Positions 29,487 through 38,945 of a stretch of DNA of 64,000 nt are shown here, piece by piece. A program made the position numbers and the translations under genes. Position 1 is the stretch's first letter; each line of letters begins with the position of its first letter. Source of the stretch: Gimesia sp. (GTDB lineage Bacteria > Planctomycetota > Planctomycetia > Planctomycetales > Planctomycetaceae). Location: NCBI RefSeq assembly GCF_040219335.1, contig NZ_JAVJSQ010000015.1:1-64000 (forward strand). Direction: 5' to 3'. The notes beneath the pieces are model-generated. The model did not search any database, had not been told where the DNA came from, and saw only the letters and a program-made list of their open reading frames with translations.

Positions 29487-29520
29487 CGCGGAAGTTCGCT
29501 CATTCTGTGGTTGTTCCGCG
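29487..29520. terminator. Hairpin between convergent permease and FecR-like genes
   Basis: CGCGGAA (29487-29493) pairs with TTCCGCG (29514-29520) around a 20-base loop in the 57-bp gap between the two stop codons. There is no T-tract, so a terminator role is only suggested by position. Confidence 0.35.
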
Positions 29521-29537
29521 GTCTGTGGTTGGACGGT

Positions 29538-30965
29538 TTACGGCTGGGGCGGGGCTTCGTAGATGCGCACATTGCGGAACTGGCTTTCGGCCCGGGCGAT
29601 CACATCTTCATCGGCGATGAAGTGCAGGTAACGGTATTTCCCGGTCAGATAGCGGCCTACGCGAATCCGGAACCGTTTCCAGCCCGTTCCCGAATAGGTA
29701 TTGAGCTGCTGGCCGATGTGCGACCAGGCTTCATAGCCGTAGATCTGGAACGTGTGGTTTTCCCGGTTGTATTCCCGGTCGGTATCGAAGCCGAACCCGT
29801 GAATCTGTCCCTGATGAGAGGAACGGAAATCGAACTCGATGACCGTATCGGGAGTGATTTCCTGATTCACTTCCACGCTCTTCCAGGCGTTGCCCCACAG
29901 GCGAATACCTTTGCCGTTTTCAATCAATTGATAGTTGGTGGGCAGCTCGTACTGGCCATCCTGAAAACTGTAAGGTTCAATCTTGGTGGAAGCGAAGTCA
30001 ATCGCCGGGATATCACCGGGGGGATCGGCGACAGAGAACTGGCTGCGGGCGGGAAAAGTTTGCTGGTCTGCGACCAGCCGGTTCTGTTCCCGTCCCTGGC
30101 TGTTGAACACAATGGCCTGACCGGCTTCAACGAGGATCGGCTGATCGGGCACCTGTTCCTGGTCGATGTCTTCATCGGGGCGGGAGAGTGAGCGGGTCAC
30201 CTGCACGCTTCCTTCGAAGACGTGCAGTTCGGATTCGTTGTCCGGATTGACGGCCAGACCGAAGTTGGCGGACTGCGAAAGGATCGTGAGATTGGCCGTG
30301 GTGAGGGTAAAGTCATGGTTGCGTGATGTGCCGACGACGGCCAGTCGACCCGATTTCAGGTAAGCGCGGCTGTCTGAATTGAGGCCCAGTTCAGCAGGAC
30401 CTTCCAGCGCAATCGTGGTGCCTCCCAGAAAGTCAATCAGGGCACGTCCCGATTTCAGCTTGAGCCAGCCGGGAACCAGGGGCTTGCTGACATCCTGAGT
30501 CCACTCGGTCCGTTCCCAGACAGCGTCGTGTTCTTCGATGATCATGGCAGCGGGGACGCCATCGCTGGAGTCGATTCGCGCGATGGCCTGAGCGGGCTGG
30601 CTCTCCATGAGCAGCAGCATGGCCAGACAGACACAGACGGCCAGTGTGGCAGCGAGTGCATAACGGGTGAAGGCCAGCTGTTTACGCGTCGAAGCGACTT
30701 TGAGATCCTGTGCAGGCTCGGTCTGCGTGATGATTTCGGGAGTACAGAATTCCTCGGCCAGGGGGTCGGTCTGTCCCTCTTCCCACTGCAGCAGGGAATC
30801 GAGATTCATCATTTCCAGATAGAGTTCGCGTGACGCCTCATCGGACTCGAGTCGTTTCAGAAACTCCTGACTTTCTTCCTCGGTGAGCAGACCGTCGAGG
30901 AAGGCAGAAATGATTTCTTCGGGGTCTTTCCGATCCCCGTCAGGATGTTGTGGATTTTGATTCAT
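29538..30965 (-). CDS. FecR-like membrane protein (probable sigma-factor regulator)
   Basis: 475 residues. Residues 10-60 (DPEEIISAFLDGLLTEEE...SLLQWEEG) look like the cytoplasmic anti-sigma helix bundle found in planctomycete FecR-type proteins. One transmembrane helix lies at about 103-122. Then comes a FecR-type beta domain (about 165-250, with LKSGRALIDFLGGTTIALEGPA and LHVFEGSVQV). The C-terminal 170 residues form a further jellyroll-like domain (VIEFDFRSSHQGQIHGFGFD, WKRFRIRVGRY), possibly carbohydrate-binding. It lies 6 bp downstream of an ECF sigma gene, the classic arrangement for a sigma factor and its membrane regulator. The signal sensed is unknown. Confidence 0.8.
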   Translation of the reverse strand: MNQNPQHPDGDRKDPEEIISAFLDGLLTEEESQEFLKRLESDEASRELYLEMMNLDSLLQWEEGQTDPLAEEFCTPEIITQTEPAQDLKVASTRKQLAFTRYALAATLAVCVCLAMLLLMESQPAQAIARIDSSDGVPAAMIIEEHDAVWERTEWTQDVSKPLVPGWLKLKSGRALIDFLGGTTIALEGPAELGLNSDSRAYLKSGRLAVVGTSRNHDFTLTTANLTILSQSANFGLAVNPDNESELHVFEGSVQVTRSLSRPDEDIDQEQVPDQPILVEAGQAIVFNSQGREQNRLVADQQTFPARSQFSVADPPGDIPAIDFASTKIEPYSFQDGQYELPTNYQLIENGKGIRLWGNAWKSVEVNQEITPDTVIEFDFRSSHQGQIHGFGFDTDREYNRENHTFQIYGYEAWSHIGQQLNTYSGTGWKRFRIRVGRYLTGKYRYLHFIADEDVIARAESQFRNVRIYEAPPQP

Positions 30966-30971
30966 GACAGA

Positions 30972-31535
30972 CTATTCTCCCTGCTCGCTGGCAAGTGATT
31001 TCTGAACGCACTCTTGTAAAAGTTGTCGAATCCGGTACAGCATCTGAGAAACAGCCCCCACGGAGCGGCCCTGTTCCTCGGCGATGGCCTGGACTGACCC
31101 GCCTGCAGCATAGCGCTGCTGAATCAGGCGGCGACTTTGTTCCGGCAGCTTGGCCAGACATCGGGACAGTACCCGCTGCATGTCTTTGGAACCTGCCAGT
31201 TTTTCTTCATTCTGTTTGGCCAGCATGGATACCAGCTCTACGTTAAACACCATCGAATCCCGTTTGTTATCGCGATAATAAGCCAGAACCTGAAAGTAAG
31301 CTACTTTGCAGGCCCAGGCGACGAAGTTGGAACCCGGTTCGAATTCTTCACTGCGCCGCCAGAGCACCAGGTTGGTTTCCTGCAGGACATCCTGGACCGC
31401 TTGAGTGTCGGGCAGCAGCGAACGGATATAGGCGTATAGCTTGCTCTGATGCGCTGTGAGCAGTTGAACAAAATTTTCCGTCTCTTCCGGCTTCAAGTCG
31501 GGCGCTTTCAGGATCAATGCTATCGGTAACGTCAT
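30972..31535 (-). CDS. ECF-type RNA polymerase sigma factor
   Basis: 187 residues from the ATG at 31535. A GTG at 31583 would add 16 residues, and neither start has a strong Shine-Dalgarno sequence. Region 2 is LYAYIRSLLPDTQAVQDVLQ...FVAWACKVAYFQVLAYYRDN. Region 4 is LPEQSRRLIQQRYAAGGSVQ with a helix-turn-helix (AIAEEQGRSVGAVSQMLYRI). This matches the Rhodopirellula-type ECF family. It directly precedes a FecR-like gene and is divergent from two PSD1 genes whose promoter regions share a conserved 95-bp block, so these genes are candidate targets. Confidence 0.9.
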   Translation of the reverse strand: MTLPIALILKAPDLKPEETENFVQLLTAHQSKLYAYIRSLLPDTQAVQDVLQETNLVLWRRSEEFEPGSNFVAWACKVAYFQVLAYYRDNKRDSMVFNVELVSMLAKQNEEKLAGSKDMQRVLSRCLAKLPEQSRRLIQQRYAAGGSVQAIAEEQGRSVGAVSQMLYRIRQLLQECVQKSLASEQGE

Positions 31536-31599
31536 GATTCTTAGTGTTTCTGCATTAATATACCAGATTACAGAGAATCTCACCCAAAGAGGGGCATTG

Positions 31600-31683
31600 C
31601 CTCAAAAATTTCATAAATTGAAGCATATATGCATTATTCCGCATAAGATCGACGGGGCGACCGGTATATTAGACCAGATCACG
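31600..31683 (+). promoter_or_regulatory. Conserved promoter block of PSD1 copy 1
   Basis: The block aligns without gaps to 35239-35322. The most conserved part is TCAAAAATTTCATAAATTG (31602-31620), which contains the dyad AATTT-CAT-AAATT. Then come AGATCGA, CCGGTATA-TA and GATCACG in the same positions (77 bp from first to last element in both copies). Conservation here is higher than in the flanking bases, which suggests selected promoter or operator elements. The sigma-factor gene starts just on the other side. Confidence 0.6.
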
Positions 31684-31738
31684 TTTTAAAACGCTGTGAC
31701 TTCTCACCTTGAGAACTGAAAATCAGGAATTGCCCGCA

Positions 31739-34700
31739 ATGAACTACCTGGCATACGTTAAGCGCTCTCTGTGCCTGTTGAGTCTCACGCTCGCTCTGCC
31801 CCTGGCGGCGAATCTGTCTTTTGCTGACAAGCAGAACGGTGGTACGTCTACCCCCAGCAGCTATCGGGAGCTGATTCTCGCGGATCAGCCGGCGCTCTAC
31901 TGGGATTTCACAAAGCCTGCATCGGAAGGCGGTTATGTCAGTGTGACCGCTGACGACAAACAGTCAAAACCGTTATCGGCACTGGTTCGCGGGCAGGCCC
32001 CACAGGCTGCAGCCGGTCCTCGTCCTTCCGAGTTTCCGTTGTTCGACAATCAGAACCAGTCTGCCCGGTTCAAGGCGGGAGATGGTTTTCTGCGGGTCGT
32101 CGATCCAGGCGAAGAGAGTCCACTGGACTTTGCAGCCGGGGATGAGATGACGATCGAGGCCTGGGTGAATCCTGCGTCGATCAAAGCGGGCCGCTTTCTC
32201 TACATCATTGGTAAAGGGCGAACGAACCGCAAAGGGGTTGCTGCGGACAATCAGAACTATAGTCTGCGTCTAACGGGTTCGGAAATCAGTTTTCTGTTTT
32301 GCACTCAACCTGAAAAGCAGGGAGAGAAACCGACTTATCACCGCTGGACCTCCACCGGAGCCGGCCTCAGTGCTCAGAGCTGGCATCATATCGCGCTGAC
32401 CTACCAGTTCAGCAAAAAACAGAGTCTGCAGGCTTACATCAATGGTCAGCCCGTGAAAGGGAAGTGGGATGTGGGCGGCGATACCAGTCGGCCCCCCGTG
32501 GTTGATAACGACGAAGTCTGGATTGGCTCTTCGATGGGCGGCTCCGTTTACAGTTCGTTTGATGGTCTGCTGGATGAACTGGCCGTCTATCGTAAAGTGC
32601 TTTCTGCCAAACAGATTGCAGCGCACTTCAAATACCTCGCACCAGAAGTGAAGATTGACTGGACCGCGGTTCCCAGTGATCGCGTGCAGGTTGAGATTCA
32701 CGAAGGCATCCCCAATAAGAAGTCGTGGCAGTTCCGTCCGCCCCGGCTCGCGGAAACTTTCACGGTGCCTCACTTCGCTTTGATTGAGATTCCCAACCGC
32801 TATTCTCAGAAAGGCGTCAAAGTTGATCGTCCCGATCCCTTCCTGGTTCGCGCGATGTCAAACCTGGTGATCCCCGTGGGGAAGAAGCGGATCCTGGTGC
32901 GGGCCCGTAACGGATCGCGATTGTATATAGACGAGAAGCTGGTCGCTGAAACGGGCTTTCATAAGATTACCAATAGTGGTCACGACAAAGTTTATGATGT
33001 CGACCTGAGCCTGGCACCCAACATTCGGCCGCTACACCGGGGCGATCAGGAGAAGGTGATTGAATTCACAGGAGATGGTAAGCCGCATCGCGTGCGGTTC
33101 GAAATGATCGTGGGTGGCTCCCGTCATCGACCCGACTTCGGTGAGACGGCGGTCTTCATCGGTGATCCCGGTAAAGACTTTCAACTGCTGACTCCTTCCG
33201 ATCAGGTGGTGATGCTGACCGACGCAGACTGGACTGCGTTCGAACAACAGTATCGATATGACCTCATCGCCGTGAATGCAGAGCGTCGCCGAAGCGTTTC
33301 AAACAAAGAGGACCAGTACTGGGACTGGCGACATAAGCTGGCGAAAGAGGAAGTACTCAAACAGCCTCAGGTCAAAGTCCCAGCGGCAGCGAAAGGACTG
33401 CGGGCCAACAATGCCATCGATCATTTTATTAACCAGCGTCTGGCTAAGGAAAATGCAAAACAGTCTGCACCGCTGAGTGATCTGGCTTTTCTGAGACGAC
33501 TGTCACTGGATACGACGGGAACCGTCCCTGCGCCTGAACTGGTGAAAGAGTACCTGGCTCAGAAGCCGGAGAATCGTCGTAGTTTCGCGATCGAGCGGCT
33601 GCTCCACGATCCCGCCTGGGCGGATAACTGGGTCGGATACTGGCAGGATGTGCTGGCAGAAAACCCGAACATTGTTAATCCAACGCTGAACAACACCGGA
33701 CCATTTCGCTGGTGGATTCACGAATCCTTCTATGACAATAAACCCTTCGACCGTTTCCTGACCGAACTGGTGATGATGGAAGGCAGCAAATACTTTGGTG
33801 GTCCTGCGGGGTTTGAGATGGCATCGCAGAACGATGCCCCCATGGCGGCTAAGGCGCATATTATCGGCCAGGCCTTCCTCGGCTTGAACATGAAGTGTGC
33901 CCGCTGTCACGATGCCCCGTTCCACGACTTCAAACAACGGGATCTATTCAGCCTGGCAGCGATGCTCAAGCGGTCTCCACAGGGTGTGCCTAAGACCAGC
34001 TCGATTCCTGGCTTCGATCCCAAGTCGAACTCGATGCTTGTATCGGTAACACTGCTCCCAGGTGAGAACGTGACTCCGGAATGGACGTTTGAAGAACTGG
34101 TCAAGCCGGGCAAGTTCCCGGAGGACTATCTGAGATCCGAGAAAGATACCCGCGAGAAACTGGCGGCGATTATTACGTCTCCTCAGAACGAGCGGTTTGC
34201 CAACGTGCTTGTCAACCGGGTCTGGAAGCGCTACCTGGGCCATGGTCTGGTAGAGCCGGTCGATGACTGGGATGGCCAGGAGCCGTCGCATCCTGAGCTG
34301 TTGAAGTACCTGTCACAACAGTTCGTGTTACACGGTTATGACATGAAGCAGCTGGCCCGGATGATTTTCGAATCGGACCTCTATCAGCGACAGGCTTCGA
34401 CAGATCGCGCCACGGTTCAGGCACTCTTGGATACAACTTACAATTTCTCATCGCCGGTATTGCGCCGGATGGAAGCAGAACAGATTGTGGATTCGTTGTT
34501 CGCGATTTGTGGTAAGCCTCTGGACGCCGGTCCGATGTGTATCGACATCGACGGGGCGCGTCACTATCACAACTCGCTTGACCTGGGCATCCCGCGACGG
34601 GCCTGGCAGTTTACGTCTCCCTCGAATGAGCGTGACCGGCCCAGCCTGGCACTCCCCTTCGGTCAGCCCTTCATCACGCTGATGAAAACATTCGGCTGGC

Positions 34701-35182
34701 GGGACACGCGTCAGCATCCGATTACGGTCCGCGAATATGCTTCGACGGCGCTGCAACCGGCGATCCTGGCGAATGGTTTACTGGGTCAGCGGTTCACACG
34801 TCTGTCGGACGACAGTGACTTTACGGAACTGGCGCTGCAGGAGCAGTCGCTGGAAGCTTTGATTCAGAAAACATTCATGAAGACTCTCACGCGTGAACCG
34901 ACGGCGGAAGAGCTCGCGCTCTTCACGGATCTGCTACAGTCCGGATATGCAGAGCGGATGAACCCGGGGGCCGAGATCGTCACCCGCGAGCGTCTGCCAC
35001 GCAACCTGGTGAGCTGGTCGAATCACGTCAGCCCGCGGGCCAATGAAGTCAAGGTCGAGCTGGAGGTTGCCGTCAAGAAAGGTGACCCGCCGACACAGCG
35101 TCTGAAGGACGACTGGCGGAACCGTTACGAGGATCTGCTCTGGTCACTGCTGAATTCGCCCGAGTTTTTGTTTCTGCCCTGA
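31739..35182 (+). CDS. LamG / DUF1549-DUF1553 (PSD1) cytochrome-like exported protein, copy 1
   Basis: 1,147 residues from the ATG at 31739 (AGGA 9 nt upstream). It has a signal peptide (about 1-28), a LamG/concanavalin-like domain (about 120-270: MTIEAWVNP, GSSMGGSVYSSFDGLLDELAVY), a beta-rich linker to about 480, then DUF1549 and DUF1553 regions. KCARCHDAPFHDF near residue 720 contains CxxCH, a c-type heme site. Residues about 627-883 are almost unchanged in copy 2. These planctomycete families are usually paired with DUF1501 proteins, and a role in extracellular polysaccharide degradation is often suggested but unproven. The gene may be controlled by the divergent ECF sigma factor (inference). 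Confidence 0.88.
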   Translation: MNYLAYVKRSLCLLSLTLALPLAANLSFADKQNGGTSTPSSYRELILADQPALYWDFTKPASEGGYVSVTADDKQSKPLSALVRGQAPQAAAGPRPSEFPLFDNQNQSARFKAGDGFLRVVDPGEESPLDFAAGDEMTIEAWVNPASIKAGRFLYIIGKGRTNRKGVAADNQNYSLRLTGSEISFLFCTQPEKQGEKPTYHRWTSTGAGLSAQSWHHIALTYQFSKKQSLQAYINGQPVKGKWDVGGDTSRPPVVDNDEVWIGSSMGGSVYSSFDGLLDELAVYRKVLSAKQIAAHFKYLAPEVKIDWTAVPSDRVQVEIHEGIPNKKSWQFRPPRLAETFTVPHFALIEIPNRYSQKGVKVDRPDPFLVRAMSNLVIPVGKKRILVRARNGSRLYIDEKLVAETGFHKITNSGHDKVYDVDLSLAPNIRPLHRGDQEKVIEFTGDGKPHRVRFEMIVGGSRHRPDFGETAVFIGDPGKDFQLLTPSDQVVMLTDADWTAFEQQYRYDLIAVNAERRRSVSNKEDQYWDWRHKLAKEEVLKQPQVKVPAAAKGLRANNAIDHFINQRLAKENAKQSAPLSDLAFLRRLSLDTTGTVPAPELVKEYLAQKPENRRSFAIERLLHDPAWADNWVGYWQDVLAENPNIVNPTLNNTGPFRWWIHESFYDNKPFDRFLTELVMMEGSKYFGGPAGFEMASQNDAPMAAKAHIIGQAFLGLNMKCARCHDAPFHDFKQRDLFSLAAMLKRSPQGVPKTSSIPGFDPKSNSMLVSVTLLPGENVTPEWTFEELVKPGKFPEDYLRSEKDTREKLAAIITSPQNERFANVLVNRVWKRYLGHGLVEPVDDWDGQEPSHPELLKYLSQQFVLHGYDMKQLARMIFESDLYQRQASTDRATVQALLDTTYNFSSPVLRRMEAEQIVDSLFAICGKPLDAGPMCIDIDGARHYHNSLDLGIPRRAWQFTSPSNERDRPSLALPFGQPFITLMKTFGWRDTRQHPITVREYASTALQPAILANGLLGQRFTRLSDDSDFTELALQEQSLEALIQKTFMKTLTREPTAEELALFTDLLQSGYAERMNPGAEIVTRERLPRNLVSWSNHVSPRANEVKVELEVAVKKGDPPTQRLKDDWRNRYEDLLWSLLNSPEFLFLP

Positions 35183-35238
35183 CAGGCATGTGCACATGTG
35201 GTCTGGGGGGCGAGATATCCCTGTTATTCAGGGGTTTC

Positions 35239-35322
35239 CCTCAAAAATTTCATAAATTGGACAATCAATATATAATTAAGCGTGAGATCGAGATGATGTC
35301 CGGTATAGTAATCTGGATCACG
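35239..35322 (+). promoter_or_regulatory. Conserved promoter block of PSD1 copy 2
   Basis: Same elements and spacing as 31600-31683, including the dyad AATTT-CAT-AAATT. Downstream of GATCACG copy 2 carries about 65 bp not found in copy 1 before the shared leader (GGAATTGCCCGC just before the ATG). Upstream, CATGTGCACATG (35187-35198) is a perfect palindrome 5 bp after the stop of copy 1, and CCCTG/CAGGG (35219-35233) forms a short hairpin. Confidence 0.6.
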
Positions 35323-35445
35323 AGTTAAATCCTCGTGGCATGCTTGTGTACAGTACGTTTGTCAGTGCCGGCACCTCTGGTTTCTGACGAATCTCGCCTG
35401 CTGTGACGTCTCATTTGAGAACCTGATATTCTGGAATTGCCCGCT

Positions 35446-38400
35446 ATGAACCACCTGGCATACATTAAGCGTTCCCTGTGCCTGCTGAGTCTTTCGCTCG
35501 TCCTGCCTCTGTCTGCGAGCCCCGCTCACGCTGAAAAAGAAAAACCAGCCCAAGCCAAACCGGCCAGTTACCGGGAAATGATTCTGTCGAATCAGCCGAC
35601 CCTCTACTGGGACTTTGAAGCCTCCACGCCGGAAGGTTATCCCAGTGTCGCGGCTGATAAAAAGCAGCCCTTGAAAGCCCTGGTCCATGGTCAGGCTCCC
35701 AAGTCGGTTGCCGGCCCCCGTCCTTCTGAGTTTCCACTGTTTGACAACAAAAACAACGCCGCTCAGTTTAAAGCTGGCGCTGGTTACCTGCGGGTTGTCG
35801 ACCCGGGGGAAAAGAGTCCGCTGGATTTCACTGCCGGCGACTCCATCACTGTGGAAGCCTGGATCAATCTGAATTCAACAGACGCTGGTCGTCACTACTA
35901 TATCATTGGTAAAGGTCGCACCAACCGCAAAGGAGTTGCCCGGGACAATCAGAACTATGCCCTGCGGGTGACCGGTTCGGAGATCAGCTTCCTGTTCCGT
36001 GGCAAGCCCGACAAAAAGGATGTGAAGCCCGACTATCATCGCTGGACTTCCACCGGCGCCGGTATCAGTTCCCACAACTGGCATCATGTCGCAGTGACTT
36101 ATACCTTCGGCAAAAAGAAAAGTCTGAGTGCGTATGTCGACGGTCAGTCGGTCAAAGGTAAATGGGACATGGGCGGCGATACCACCTACGCTCCCGTCGT
36201 CGACAATGACGAAGTCTGGATCGGTTCCTCTATGGGAGGATCGGCCCGCAGTTCGTTTGATGGTCTGATGGATGAACTGGCCGTGTATCGCAAGGTGCTG
36301 CCCGCGAAAGAAATTACTGCACACTTTAAATATGTCACTCCGAAGCCAACCATCGACTGGACTTCAGTTCCCAGCGATCGCGTGCAGGTCGATATCTACG
36401 AAGGGGTTCCGAACAAGAAGTCCTGGCAGTTCCGTCCGCCTCGTCTCGCGGAGACTTTCACTCAGCCTCACTTCACCCTGATTGAAATCCCCAACCGGTA
36501 TTCGGAAAAGGGTGTGAAAGTGGATCGTCCCGATCCTTTCCTGGTACGGGCGATGTGCAACCTGACGCTGCCCAAAGGGAAAAAACGAATCCTGGTAAGG
36601 GCCCGTAATGGATCGCGGTTGTATATTGATGACAAGCTGGTTGCTGAGACCGCTTTCCATAATATTTCCGGCAGTGCTCACGGTACTGTCTTTGATGTTG
36701 ATCTGAGCCTGGCTCCGAATATTCGTCCGCTGCACCGTGGGGACCATGAAAAAGTGATCGAATACACGGGAGACGGCAAGCCGCATCGCGTACGGTTCGA
36801 AATGATTGTGGGTGGTTCGCGTCATCGTCCCGACTTCGGTGAAACGGCTGTCTTCATCGGCGATCCCGGTAAAGACTTCCAGCTGCTGACTCCCTCTGAC
36901 AAAGTTGTCATGCTGACCGATAAGGATTGGCTGCCGTTCGCACGCCAGTACCGTTACGATCAGATTGCCATCAATGCAGAGCGTCGTCAGGCGGCCTCGA
37001 AAAAAGAAGCTGAGTACTGGGACTGGCGGCATAAGCTGGCGAAAGAGGAAGTGCTCAAGCAGCCTCAGGTCAAAGTGCCTGCTGCAGCGAAAGGTCTGCG
37101 GGCCAACAACGCCATCGATCACTTCATTAACCAGCGACTGTCGAAAGAAAATGCCAAACAGTCTGCACCGCTGAACGATCTGGCTTTCCTGCGTCGGCTG
37201 TCACTCGATACAACGGGGACAATTCCTTCGCCTGAACTGGTGAAAGAGTACCTGGCAGAGAAGCCTGAGAATCGTCGCAGTTTCGCGATCGAGCGACTGC
37301 TCAACGATCCCGCCTGGGCGGATAACTGGGTCGGATACTGGCAGGATGTGCTGGCAGAAAACCCAAACATCGTTAATCCAACGCTCAATAACACCGGGCC
37401 ATTCCGCTGGTGGATTCACGAGTCTTTCTATGATAACAAGCCCTTTGATCGTTTCCTGACCGAACTGGTAATGATGGAAGGCAGCAAATACTTTGGTGGT
37501 CCTGCTGGCTTTGAAATGGCTTCGCAGAACGATGCCCCCATGGCTGCTAAAGCACATATTATCGGGCAGGCCTTTCTCGGCTTGAACATGAAGTGTGCCC
37601 GCTGTCACGATGCCCCGTTCCATGACTTCAAACAACGGGATCTGTTCAGCCTCGCGGCGATGCTCAAGCGGTCTCCGCAGGGCGTGCCTAAGACCAGTTC
37701 AATTCCCGGCTTCGATCCCAAGTCGAACTCGATGCTCGTTTCGGTAACACTGCTGCCGGGCGAGAATGTGACACCGGAATGGACGTTTGAAGAACTGGTC
37801 AAGCCGGGCAAATTTCCCGCGAATTATCTGCGATCCGAAAAAGATACGCGTGAAAAACTGGCTGCGATAATCACGTCTCCTCAGAACGAGAGGTTCGCGA
37901 ATGTGCTTGTGAACCGGGTCTGGAAGCGTTACCTGGGCCATGGTCTGGTGGAACCCGTTGATGACTGGGACGGTCAGGAACCGTCACATCCCGAGCTGCT
38001 GAAATACCTGTCCCAGCAGTTTGTGCTGCATGGTTATGATATGAAGCAGCTGGCGCGGATGATCTTCGAATCGGACCTCTACCAGCGCGAAGCATCTACC
38101 GATCTGACCACCGTACAGGGGCTGTTTGACACCACCTATAACTTCTCATCGCCGGTACTGCGACGGATGGAAGCGGAACAGATTGTGGACTCATTGTTCG
38201 CGGTCTGTGGCAAGCCACTGGATGCCGGTCGGATGTGTATCGACATCGATGGTTCGCGCGATTACCACAGCTCGCTCGACCTGGGTACGCCGCGTCGGGC
38301 CTGGCAGTTTACGTCTCCCTCAAACGAGCGTGACCGGCCCAGTCTGGCACTGCCTTTCGGTCAGCCTTTCATCACGCTGATGAAAACGTTTGGCTGGCGG

Positions 38401-38880
38401 GATACGCGACAGAGTCCGCTGACGGTTCGCGAATATGCCTCCACAGCGCTGCAGCCGGCGATCCTGGCGAACGGCGTACTGGGGCAGCGGTTTACGCGGC
38501 TGTCAGACGACAGTGCCTTCACGGAACTGGCGCTGCAGGAGCAGTCGCTGGAAACTCTGATCAACGAAACGGTAATGAAAACACTCACACGCAAGCCGAC
38601 AGCTGAAGAGCTCAAACTATTTACAGAGCTGTTGCAGCCCGGTTATGCAGAGCGGGTGAATTCCAGTGCCGAAATCGTGAGCCGCGAACGTCTGCCACGT
38701 AATCTGGTAGGCTGGTCGAACCACCTGAGCCCGCGGGCGAATGAAATTAAGGTGGAGCTGGAGGCCGCGGTGAAGAAAGGTGATCCGCCGACACAGCGTC
38801 TGAATGACGACTGGCGGAACCGTTACGAAGATATGCTCTGGTCACTGTTGAATTCTCCCGAATTTATCTTTGTCCCTTAA
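35446..38880 (+). CDS. LamG / DUF1549-DUF1553 (PSD1) cytochrome-like exported protein, copy 2
   Basis: 1,144 residues from the ATG at 35446. It has the same architecture as copy 1: signal peptide (LCLLSLSLVLPLSASPAHA), LamG domain at about 120-270, linker, then DUF1549/DUF1553 with the CxxCH motif near residue 717. The LamG domain and linker differ at many positions from copy 1, whereas the central C-terminal part is nearly fixed, suggesting the two copies share one chemistry and differ in binding. It is followed after 65 bp by the DUF1501 gene and is likely cotranscribed with it. Confidence 0.88.
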   Translation: MNHLAYIKRSLCLLSLSLVLPLSASPAHAEKEKPAQAKPASYREMILSNQPTLYWDFEASTPEGYPSVAADKKQPLKALVHGQAPKSVAGPRPSEFPLFDNKNNAAQFKAGAGYLRVVDPGEKSPLDFTAGDSITVEAWINLNSTDAGRHYYIIGKGRTNRKGVARDNQNYALRVTGSEISFLFRGKPDKKDVKPDYHRWTSTGAGISSHNWHHVAVTYTFGKKKSLSAYVDGQSVKGKWDMGGDTTYAPVVDNDEVWIGSSMGGSARSSFDGLMDELAVYRKVLPAKEITAHFKYVTPKPTIDWTSVPSDRVQVDIYEGVPNKKSWQFRPPRLAETFTQPHFTLIEIPNRYSEKGVKVDRPDPFLVRAMCNLTLPKGKKRILVRARNGSRLYIDDKLVAETAFHNISGSAHGTVFDVDLSLAPNIRPLHRGDHEKVIEYTGDGKPHRVRFEMIVGGSRHRPDFGETAVFIGDPGKDFQLLTPSDKVVMLTDKDWLPFARQYRYDQIAINAERRQAASKKEAEYWDWRHKLAKEEVLKQPQVKVPAAAKGLRANNAIDHFINQRLSKENAKQSAPLNDLAFLRRLSLDTTGTIPSPELVKEYLAEKPENRRSFAIERLLNDPAWADNWVGYWQDVLAENPNIVNPTLNNTGPFRWWIHESFYDNKPFDRFLTELVMMEGSKYFGGPAGFEMASQNDAPMAAKAHIIGQAFLGLNMKCARCHDAPFHDFKQRDLFSLAAMLKRSPQGVPKTSSIPGFDPKSNSMLVSVTLLPGENVTPEWTFEELVKPGKFPANYLRSEKDTREKLAAIITSPQNERFANVLVNRVWKRYLGHGLVEPVDDWDGQEPSHPELLKYLSQQFVLHGYDMKQLARMIFESDLYQREASTDLTTVQGLFDTTYNFSSPVLRRMEAEQIVDSLFAVCGKPLDAGRMCIDIDGSRDYHSSLDLGTPRRAWQFTSPSNERDRPSLALPFGQPFITLMKTFGWRDTRQSPLTVREYASTALQPAILANGVLGQRFTRLSDDSAFTELALQEQSLETLINETVMKTLTRKPTAEELKLFTELLQPGYAERVNSSAEIVSRERLPRNLVGWSNHLSPRANEIKVELEAAVKKGDPPTQRLNDDWRNRYEDMLWSLLNSPEFIFVP

Positions 38881-38945
38881 CGACTACTGCTGATTAGAAC
38901 GATAAACGAATAACACGCTTTGATCTTTTCAATAAAGAGTGAATC

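Larger units (their letters stand above)
31600..38880 (+). repeat. Tandem duplication of promoter plus PSD1 gene
   Basis: Unit 1 runs from 31600 to 35182, unit 2 from 35239 to 38880, in the same orientation. The two proteins differ widely in the first 560 residues, but a stretch of about 257 residues in the catalytic-like part has only two substitutions. Silent DNA differences are scattered there, so the identity reflects selection or gene conversion rather than very recent copying. Confidence 0.9.
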
